DNA from: an uncultured Haemophilus sp.
GTDB taxonomy: Bacteria; Pseudomonadota; Gammaproteobacteria; Enterobacterales; Pasteurellaceae
Direction: 5' to 3'
NCBI GenBank assembly: GCA_902481695.1
Contig: CABSXY010000035.1
Location: 1-12,603, forward strand
Length of the DNA stretch: 12,603 nucleotides
The position numbers and the translations under genes were made by a program. Below the pieces are notes generated by a model, which saw only the letters and a program-made list of their open reading frames with translations, searched no databases and was not told where the DNA came from. This document shows positions 6,597 to 11,533 of the stretch, one piece after another; within the stretch, counting starts at the first letter, position 1; each line of letters opens with the position of its first letter.

Positions 6597-6806
6597 ATGG
6601 AAATTGGTGTAGTAAAATGGTTTAATAACGCAAAAGGATTTGGATTTATTTCTGCAGAAGGCGTGGATACAGACATCTTTGCACATTATTCAGCAATTGA
6701 AATGGATGGTTACCGTTCATTGAAAGCGGGACAACGCGTGCAATTTGAAGTGATTCACGGCGACAAAGGATCTCACGCCACAAAAATTATTCCGATTGCG
6801 GAATAG
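6597..6806 (+). CDS. cspD: CspD-type cold-shock-domain protein
   Basis: This single cold-shock-domain protein binds single-stranded nucleic acid. E. coli CspD is induced in stationary phase and inhibits replication. The 69 residues open MEIGVVKWFNNAKGFGFISA, with RNP1 as KGFGFI (13-18) and RNP2 as DIFAHY (26-31). It ends with the usual KAGQRVQFEV...GSHATKIIPI strand. The IGVVKWFNNAKGFGFI start and EG loop favour CspD over CspA. It has a long upstream region (6451-6596, AT-rich) without a convincing promoter but with a strong-SD leader frame. A small hairpin (6809-6826) and then a strong terminator follow. Cold-shock-family leaders often carry RNA regulation. Confidence 0.93.
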   Translation: MEIGVVKWFNNAKGFGFISAEGVDTDIFAHYSAIEMDGYRSLKAGQRVQFEVIHGDKGSHATKIIPIAE

Positions 6807-6808
6807 GC

Positions 6809-6826
6809 GAAACGCTAAAACGTTTC
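6809..6826 (+). other. Short inverted repeat just after the cspD stop
   Basis: GAAACG (6809-6814) and CGTTTC (6821-6826) pair around CTAAAA. No T-run follows, so it is not a terminator alone. It could protect the 3' end of the cspD mRNA. Confidence 0.35.
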
Positions 6827-6851
6827 AAAATCTTCTCTATTTAGCATAATC

Positions 6852-6882
6852 AAAAGCCAAGGTTTCGACCTTGGCTTTTTTT
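6852..6882 (+). terminator. Strong Rho-independent terminator after cspD, possibly bidirectional with matP
   Basis: Arms 6852-6863 and 6868-6879 form a perfect 12-bp stem (core GCCAAGG / CCTTGGC) capped by a UUCG tetraloop, and seven T follow (6876-6882). On the minus strand four T follow the stem after matP. It separates convergent cspD and matP. Confidence 0.92.
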
Positions 6883-6886
6883 CATC

Positions 6887-7336
6887 TTATTTATTGAGCA
6901 AATTTTTCAAACCAGCTTTCATTGCTGTCATTTGGCTTTCATATAATGCTTTGCTTTCACGTTCATCAATCATATAAGTGATGGTTTCAGAAAGCGTCAT
7001 TTTCATTTTTCTTGAATATTTAGACAAACGAAGCCAAACGCCATATTCTAAATCAATAGACTTTTTCTTCGTTGATTGTTTTTCTGCATTAAAAAAGCGT
7101 TTACGTCTTGCACGAATAGCCTGATCAAGCTTAATAGGTAAATCAAGAGAAAGGTGATTTTTAATCCATTCCTCGATTTTTTCAGGATAATTCTGACATT
7201 CTATTAATTCTTGAACTTTGCTTTCTTCTAAGCTTTTTTCTTCATAACGGGTAATTTTTTCCCCTTCGCGATGTTTGCGAATAAGATAAATCCATTTCCA
7301 GTTTGCTTCTTGGTTTTCTAATTTTTGGTATTTCAT
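6887..7336 (-). CDS. matP: Macrodomain Ter protein MatP
   Basis: This DNA-binding protein organises the chromosome terminus (Ter macrodomain) by binding matS sites. In E. coli it links to the division machinery through ZapB. The 149 residues align along the whole length with E. coli MatP (150 residues). They start MKYQKLENQEANWKWIYLIR, followed by KHREGEKITRY, then the basic IRARRKRFFNAE block (74-85), KKSIDLEYGVWLRL (91-104) and the ribbon-helix-helix segment (about 90-127, TLSETI at 114-119). The C-terminal helix is heptad-like. It is divergent from lonH, the same arrangement as in E. coli, and converges on cspD. A promoter and a degenerate matS-like site lie between it and lonH. Confidence 0.95.
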   Translation of the reverse strand: MKYQKLENQEANWKWIYLIRKHREGEKITRYEEKSLEESKVQELIECQNYPEKIEEWIKNHLSLDLPIKLDQAIRARRKRFFNAEKQSTKKKSIDLEYGVWLRLSKYSRKMKMTLSETITYMIDERESKALYESQMTAMKAGLKNLLNK

Positions 7337-7355
7337 CGTTTTATTATACTTTTTA

Positions 7356-7368
7356 GTGACGTGGTAAC
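7356..7368. promoter_or_regulatory. Degenerate matS-like 13-mer in the matP leader
   Basis: GTGACGTGGTAAC resembles the MatP site GTGACRNYGTCAC with two mismatches (the Y position and one base in the right half). It lies 19-32 bases before the matP ATG, just downstream of the predicted -10. This suggests possible autoregulation, but two mismatches make binding uncertain. Confidence 0.25.
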
Positions 7369-7374
7369 CTCATA

Positions 7375-7403
7375 AATATACGCGCTTTAAACAAAATTTT
7401 CCA
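7375..7403 (-). promoter_or_regulatory. Predicted matP promoter
   Basis: On the minus strand TGGAAA (7403-7398) and TATATT (7380-7375) are 17 bases apart. Transcription would start near 7368. A nearer TATAAT (7348-7343) would place the start almost at the ATG and has no good -35. Confidence 0.4.
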
Positions 7404-7421
7404 GTAGATTTTTATAACAGA

Positions 7422-7450
7422 TTTTCAGTCAGTGTGAAGTGTGCGATAAT
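7422..7450 (+). promoter_or_regulatory. Predicted lonH promoter, extended -10
   Basis: TTTTCA (7422-7427) and GATAAT (7445-7450) are 17 bases apart, with TG at 7442-7443 giving an extended -10. Transcription would start near 7457. That excludes the upstream in-frame GTG at 7439 as the start codon of the following gene and supports GTG 7481. Confidence 0.5.
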
Positions 7451-7480
7451 ACCGCCAATTTAATTAAAGCGAGATATGTC

Positions 7481-9241
7481 GTGACTTCAACATCTTCGGA
7501 ACAAGCCTTAAATTGGCAAGCCTTACAACCAGAATTATCGATTACTGAACTTTCAGCTGAAAAGGCTGATTTTTGGTCATTACAAAAACATGCCACAAAA
7601 GCGATTTCTTTATTCTTAAAACAACCTCGTCGTTCTTTGTTAGTTTTAAAAGCAGATGATCAAGCAGAATATGCCGATTTATTAGCAGAACTTATTCGCC
7701 AAGAACAGCCAAAAGAGCGGTCAGTTTTTGGGGTGAATTATGTGGTTGAGCAGGGAGATTCTTTTTCTTTCCCTCACATTTATACCGAGCCAGCTCAATC
7801 TCTCGCTGATAATTTTGCCGCACAAGGTGATGTGCTGAAGGCATTACATGCCGATCAATTTAGCCTTTTTGGTAGTGTGCGTGTTCATCCGAGTTCGCAA
7901 GATATTTTGCTTACGCCGGGTTTAGTCCATCAAGCCAATGGGGGCGTTTTGATTTTGAGCGCAGCAACGATGCTAAGCCAATTTGATTTATGGCAACGCT
8001 TAAAACATATTTTACAAACGCAAACTTTTGATTGGTATTCAGCCCATCCATTTAAAACCTTGCCTTGCGATATTCCAAGTTATCCACTTAATTTAAAAGT
8101 AGTGATTTTAGGCAACCGTACTGAAATTGCGACCTTAGGTGAGTTAGAAGAAGATCTTTATAGCTTGGCTGATTACGCGGAAATTGAAAGCTATTATTCT
8201 GTTGCACAACCGAAAACACAAGAAAATTGGGCTAATTATGTGTTGGCATTAGCCTCAAAATATGAGCTCGATTTAGATTTAACTGCATTAAATAAACTCT
8301 ATCAGTTATTGGTGCGTGAGAGTGAAGATCGCTTTTTAATTAACATTTCACCGTTAAAAATAACAGAAATGTTGCTTAATGCCGCGACGTTGTCACAAAA
8401 ACAAACCTTAAGCGCGGTTGATTTTGAGCAAGCTTTTAAACAAAAGAACGAACAGCATGGTTTCTTACGTGAACGCACTTATGCAGATATTCTCAATGAA
8501 CAAATTTATGTGGAAACCAACGGTGAAATTGTTGGGCAAATTAATGGCTTGTCTGTGATTGAATATCCAGGCACCCCCGTTTGTTTCGGTGAACCTTCTC
8601 GTATCAGTTGCTTAGTGCAGTTTGGTGATGGTGAAGTCGTGGATGTGGAGCGTAAAAACGAATTAGCGGGCAACCTACACGGGAAAGGCATGATGATTTC
8701 TGAAGCGTGCTTGGCAAGTATCTTAGAGTTGCCATCACAGTTACCATTTTCTGCGTCTTTAGTATTTGAACAGTCCTATGGGGAAATTGATGGTGACAGT
8801 GCGTCTCTAGCTATTTTCTCCGTATTAGTCAGCGCGTTATCTGATTTGCCATTGCCACAAAATATTGCGATTACCGGTACTATTGACCAATTTGGTCTAG
8901 TGCATGCAGTAGGTGGAGTGAATGATAAAATTGAAGGATTTTTCACTATTTGCCAACGTCGTGGTTTAACGGGTAAACAAGGGGTGATTATTCCTGCAAC
9001 AACAATTCAGCAATTAAGTTTATCTGATGAAGTGGTTGAGGCGGTGAAAAATGAGCAGTTCTTTATCTATCAAGTCGAAGATATTTATCAAACAGCTAAA
9101 ATTCTATTTGACCGCGATTTATTGGAAGAGAAAGAAGAATATGCGAAGGGCAAAGAACCTATTGCGCGTTTAATTCAAAATCGAATTGCTTTCCGTTCGG
9201 AAACGCCGAAAAAAAGCTGGTTAGATTTCTTTAAATCTTAA
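7481..9241 (+). CDS. lonH: Lon-related protease LonH/YcbZ (GTG start)
   Basis: This is a Lon-protease-like protein (AAA_32 plus S16 Lon protease domain), the homologue of E. coli YcbZ. I chose GTG 7481 over GTG 7439. It gives 586 residues, the E. coli length, has GAG 7 bases upstream, and lies downstream of the predicted promoter. With this numbering a Walker-B-like HQANGGVLIL ends at 159. No Walker A (GxxxxGK[S/T]) is seen at the expected place, where the sequence reads LLVLKADDQAEY. The C-terminal protease domain has Ser440 in DGDSAS and Lys483 in VGGVNDKIEG. They are 43 residues apart, as in Lon (Ser679/Lys722), so the Ser-Lys dyad looks intact. It lies between divergent matP and downstream fabA, the enterobacterial order. 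Substrates are not well established. Confidence 0.93.
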   Translation: MTSTSSEQALNWQALQPELSITELSAEKADFWSLQKHATKAISLFLKQPRRSLLVLKADDQAEYADLLAELIRQEQPKERSVFGVNYVVEQGDSFSFPHIYTEPAQSLADNFAAQGDVLKALHADQFSLFGSVRVHPSSQDILLTPGLVHQANGGVLILSAATMLSQFDLWQRLKHILQTQTFDWYSAHPFKTLPCDIPSYPLNLKVVILGNRTEIATLGELEEDLYSLADYAEIESYYSVAQPKTQENWANYVLALASKYELDLDLTALNKLYQLLVRESEDRFLINISPLKITEMLLNAATLSQKQTLSAVDFEQAFKQKNEQHGFLRERTYADILNEQIYVETNGEIVGQINGLSVIEYPGTPVCFGEPSRISCLVQFGDGEVVDVERKNELAGNLHGKGMMISEACLASILELPSQLPFSASLVFEQSYGEIDGDSASLAIFSVLVSALSDLPLPQNIAITGTIDQFGLVHAVGGVNDKIEGFFTICQRRGLTGKQGVIIPATTIQQLSLSDEVVEAVKNEQFFIYQVEDIYQTAKILFDRDLLEEKEEYAKGKEPIARLIQNRIAFRSETPKKSWLDFFKS

Positions 9242-9247
9242 TTTCTT

Positions 9248-9275
9248 AAAAGCGAACCTTGTGTTCGCTTTTCTT
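9248..9275 (+). terminator. Rho-independent terminator after lonH
   Basis: AGCGAAC (9251-9257) and GTTCGCT (9263-9269) form a perfect stem, extended by AAA/TTT to 10 bp, with a CTTGT loop and a T-rich tail (9269-9277). It lies 7 bases after the lonH stop and separates it from the fabA control region. Confidence 0.9.
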
Positions 9276-9291
9276 TTATCTTAATTTCACT

Positions 9292-9308
9292 GACTGATCC
9301 GACAAGTT
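9292..9308 (+). promoter_or_regulatory. FadR-like operator upstream of fabA
   Basis: GACTGATCCGACAAGTT matches the FadR consensus AGCTGGTCCGACNTGTT (recalled) at 13 of 17 positions, including the CCGAC core and GTT end. FadR activates fabA in E. coli, and H. influenzae has a FadR. Its centre is about 64 bases upstream of the predicted start. Confidence 0.7.
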
Positions 9309-9309
9309 G

Positions 9310-9327
9310 AGCTAACAAGTGTTCGCT
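9310..9327 (+). promoter_or_regulatory. FabR-like palindrome upstream of fabA
   Basis: AGCTAACAAGTGTTCGCT is an inverted repeat of AGCnAACA around 2 bases. It matches the E. coli FabR box (AGCGTACANGTGTTCGCT type, recalled). It begins 1 base after the FadR-like site and ends 1 base before the -35 box, placing a repressor against RNA polymerase. Confidence 0.7.
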
Positions 9328-9328
9328 G

Positions 9329-9357
9329 TTTACATTTCTTATAAATCCCCATAGAAT
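9329..9357 (+). promoter_or_regulatory. Predicted sigma70 promoter of fabA
   Basis: TTTACA (9329-9334) and TAGAAT (9352-9357) are spaced by 17 bases, with one mismatch each to consensus. The start would be near 9364, giving a leader of about 46 bases that contains a 14-bp palindrome (9367-9380) and the ribosome site AAGGAAAT. Confidence 0.65.
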
Positions 9358-9366
9358 CCTTACTTA

Positions 9367-9380
9367 TTGGTTGTAACCAA
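9367..9380. repeat. Palindrome TTGGTTGTAACCAA in the fabA leader
   Basis: Perfect 6-bp arms TTGGTT and AACCAA flank a GT centre. It starts 10 bases after the -10 box, at the expected transcription start. It is too tight for an RNA hairpin and better fits a dimeric protein site. No known regulator is recognised. Confidence 0.4.
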
Positions 9381-9409
9381 GCAAAACTATATATACAAGG
9401 AAATAAAAA

Positions 9410-9943
9410 ATGGAAAACACCTGTACACCAAACATTAAAAGCAGCTACACCTATGAAGATTTATTAGCTTCTGGTCGTGGTGAATTATTTGGTAAAGAAG
9501 GCCCGCAACTTCCAGCACCAACGATGTTGATGATGGATCGTATTGTAAAAATGACCGAAGACGGCGGTGCGTTTGGTAAAGGGTATATTGAAGCGGAATT
9601 AGATATTCATCCAGATTTACCGTTTTTCGGTTGCCACTTTATTGGTGACCCAGTCATGCCAGGCTGCTTAGGTTTAGATGCGATGTGGCAATTAGTCGGT
9701 TTCTTCCTTGGCTGGGTTGGCGGTAAAGGTAAAGGCCGTGCATTAGGCGTAGGTGAAGTGAAATTTACCGGACAAATCTTACCAACTGCGAAAAAAGTGG
9801 TTTATCGCATCAATATGAAACGCGTAATTAATCGCAAATTAGTGATGGGAATGGCTGATGGTGAAGTGGAAGTAGATGGTCGTGTTATCTACACCGCAAC
9901 TGATTTAAAAGTTGGCTTATTCCAAGATACATCAAGTTTCTAA
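9410..9943 (+). CDS. fabA: 3-hydroxydecanoyl-ACP dehydratase/isomerase FabA
   Basis: This bifunctional enzyme dehydrates 3-hydroxydecanoyl-ACP and isomerises trans-2- to cis-3-decenoyl-ACP, the entry to unsaturated fatty acids in the cytosol. The 177 residues align along the full length with E. coli FabA (172). They include DLLASGRGELFG and LPAPTMLMMDR, the active-site His76 in FFGCHFIGDPVMPGCLG and Asp90 in CLGLDAMW (His70/Asp84 in E. coli). The end, DLKVGLFQDTSSF, is also conserved. The N-terminus is a few residues longer than in E. coli. AAGGAAAT gives a good ribosome site. The upstream region carries FadR- and FabR-like operators, so control by acyl-CoA or acyl-ACP state is expected. It is transcribed alone between two terminators. 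Confidence 0.98.
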   Translation: MENTCTPNIKSSYTYEDLLASGRGELFGKEGPQLPAPTMLMMDRIVKMTEDGGAFGKGYIEAELDIHPDLPFFGCHFIGDPVMPGCLGLDAMWQLVGFFLGWVGGKGKGRALGVGEVKFTGQILPTAKKVVYRINMKRVINRKLVMGMADGEVEVDGRVIYTATDLKVGLFQDTSSF

Positions 9944-9975
9944 TTCAAATAAACACAACATCATATAAAAATAAT

Positions 9976-10003
9976 AGCCCGATTCATTCGGGCTTTTCTT
10001 TTT
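9976..10003 (+). terminator. Terminator between convergent fabA and ybaK
   Basis: AGCCCGA (9976-9982) and TCGGGCT (9988-9994) form a 7-bp perfect stem with loop TTCAT. A T-rich tail (TTTTCTTTTT) follows on plus and an AT-rich tail (ATTATTTTTAT) on minus, so it probably serves both genes. Confidence 0.88.
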
Positions 10004-10483
10004 CTATTCTTCGTCAATGATATCGACAAATTCGGCATTCAGTAATTTAGCCAAATCTTGTGGGGCTAATTCGACGCTTAATCCACGTTTTCCACCAGAA
10101 ACAAAAATCGTATCAAACTCAAGTGCGGTCGAATTTATCACTGTTTTTACACGTTTCTTTTGACCTAATGGACTAATGCCACCGACTAAATATCCTGTGC
10201 TTTTTTGTGCCGCATCTTTATCGGCCATTTCCACTTTTTTGACACCAATTGATTTTGCCGCTTTCTTTAAACTCAACATATTTGCCGTGGAAAGCACAAA
10301 ACACGCTAATTTTTTCTGATCACCATTTTCAGCGACTAAAAGTGTTTTAAAGGATTGGTGCGGATCAAGCCCAAGTTTTTCAGCGGCTTCATCGCCAAAA
10401 TGCGTATTGTTAGGGTCATGATCATAGGTATGGAGAGTAAAAGGAATTTTATTTTTCTTTAGTAAATCAATTGCCGGTGTCAT
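10004..10483 (-). CDS. ybaK: Cys-tRNA(Pro)/Cys-tRNA(Cys) deacylase YbaK
   Basis: This is a trans-editing enzyme that hydrolyses cysteine mischarged on tRNA(Pro) by ProRS. H. influenzae YbaK (HI1434) is the structural prototype. The 159 residues carry the essential Lys46 in SFKTLLV and the GGISP loop with Gly101 (TGYLVGGISPLG). Also present are the N-terminal MTPAIDLLKKNKIPF and the C-terminal SGGKRGLSVELAP. All hallmark residues are present. AAGGAAAT lies before the ATG. It is divergent from usg, with about 76 bases between them and no strong promoter visible by eye, and convergent with fabA. One exact uptake sequence lies within it. Confidence 0.97.
   Translation of the reverse strand: MTPAIDLLKKNKIPFTLHTYDHDPNNTHFGDEAAEKLGLDPHQSFKTLLVAENGDQKKLACFVLSTANMLSLKKAAKSIGVKKVEMADKDAAQKSTGYLVGGISPLGQKKRVKTVINSTALEFDTIFVSGGKRGLSVELAPQDLAKLLNAEFVDIIDEE
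10121..10129 (+). repeat. DNA uptake signal sequence inside ybaK
   Basis: An exact AAGTGCGGT core is followed by CGAATTTAT. It lies inside coding sequence. Confidence 0.92.
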
Positions 10484-10559
10484 CTGATTTCCTTATGTAT
10501 TTATGCGTCTTTTTTCTGTAGAATGAATCGGTTTAGAACATTGTACAGCGGAGAGAAAA

Positions 10560-11513
10560 ATGGACGCAAGCCTAAATATTACTATTGCAGCAGAATTTGA
10601 TCTATGTGAAAAAATTGCCGAAGCCCTTGAACAAAGTGAGCTAGATGTAGGCAAGGTTTCAATTGTAGAAATTTATCCTTTTGAAGAAGAGCAAGCGGTG
10701 CGTTTTCGCAATAAAGCCGTTGCTCAATTAGCCACTGATGAGATTGAGTGGGATAGCGTTAATTATCTTTTCTTCGCTGGCCAAATTGACCAAGCCCCCT
10801 TATTAGCTCAAGCCGCAGAAAGTGGCTGTGTGGTGATTGATTTAAAAGGGATTTGCTCTGCATTGTCTGATGTCCCTGTTGTTATCCCAACAATCAATGA
10901 AGAAAATCTGACTGAATTAAGACAACGTAACATTGTGAGTTTACCCGATCCACAAGTGAGTCAATTAGCTTTATCTCTATTACCAATTATTCAACAAACA
11001 AATTTAACTCAAGTGTTTGCAACGTCACTTTTACCGGCTTCTTATACAGATGGTGAAACCGTGAATAAACTTGCAGGACAAACCGCTCGTTTACTGAATG
11101 GTATGCCATTGGAAGAAGGTGAAACCCGTTTTGCCTTTGATGTGTTTCCACAACAAGCGGCTCATTTAAATCTGCAATTACAAAAAATCTTTCCACAGTT
11201 AGACAATGTCATTTTTCACCAAATTCAAGTGCCTGTCTTCTACGGCATGGCACAAAAAGTGACCGCACTTTCAGATTATGAATTTGATTTCCAACCACAA
11301 CAAAGCGAATTGATTGAATTACACGATAGTCTTATTACGCCCGTGATTAATGGTGAAAACGAAAATGGTGAAGACAGCGTAAAATTGCATATCAGCCAAC
11401 AAAGTGCGGTCGAAAATGGTATCGAATTTTGGACGGTAGCTGATGAGCAACGTTTCAATATTGCCTTGTTAGGTGTGAAATTACTTGAGTCGATTTATCA
11501 CCAAGGTTATTAA
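10560..11513 (+). CDS. usg: USG-1-like protein, catalytically degenerate aspartate-semialdehyde dehydrogenase homologue
   Basis: This is the homologue of E. coli Usg (USG-1), related to aspartate-semialdehyde dehydrogenase (Asd), with no established activity. The 317 residues keep SGCVVIDLKG (88-97), VPVVIPTINEENL, LAGQTARLLNG (171-181), VPVFYGMAQKV and FWTVADEQRF. Two functional elements are missing. The N-terminal glycine-rich NADP loop (GATGAVG in E. coli Usg) is replaced by AAEFDL. Where Asd has its nucleophilic Cys, this protein reads QVFATSLLPAS (151-161). It is therefore unlikely to be an active Asd. The product is acidic. GGAGAG is the ribosome site. The permease gene starts 20 bases after the stop, suggesting co-transcription. 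Two exact uptake sequences lie inside. Confidence 0.9.
   Translation: MDASLNITIAAEFDLCEKIAEALEQSELDVGKVSIVEIYPFEEEQAVRFRNKAVAQLATDEIEWDSVNYLFFAGQIDQAPLLAQAAESGCVVIDLKGICSALSDVPVVIPTINEENLTELRQRNIVSLPDPQVSQLALSLLPIIQQTNLTQVFATSLLPASYTDGETVNKLAGQTARLLNGMPLEEGETRFAFDVFPQQAAHLNLQLQKIFPQLDNVIFHQIQVPVFYGMAQKVTALSDYEFDFQPQQSELIELHDSLITPVINGENENGEDSVKLHISQQSAVENGIEFWTVADEQRFNIALLGVKLLESIYHQGY
11262..11270 (-). repeat. DNA uptake signal sequence inside usg (first)
   Basis: ACCGCACTT on plus is an exact core on minus, preceded by AAAAGTG. It lies 131 bases from an opposite-strand copy in the same gene. Confidence 0.92.
11402..11410 (+). repeat. DNA uptake signal sequence inside usg (second)
   Basis: An exact AAGTGCGGT is followed by CGAAAATGG. 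It encodes the SAVEN segment of Usg. Confidence 0.92.
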
Positions 11514-11533
11514 TTTAAGTTAAGGGGAAGACA

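Noticed and set aside
9367..9395. A second fabA promoter with TTGGTT and TATATA 17 bases apart
   Set aside because: Transcription would start within the ribosome site, leaving too short a leader. The -35 is better explained as half of the palindrome.
9645..9657. matS-like sequence GTGACCCAGTCAT in fabA
   Set aside because: The half-sites look good, but both informative central positions are wrong and the sequence encodes the invariant GDPVMP motif of FabA.
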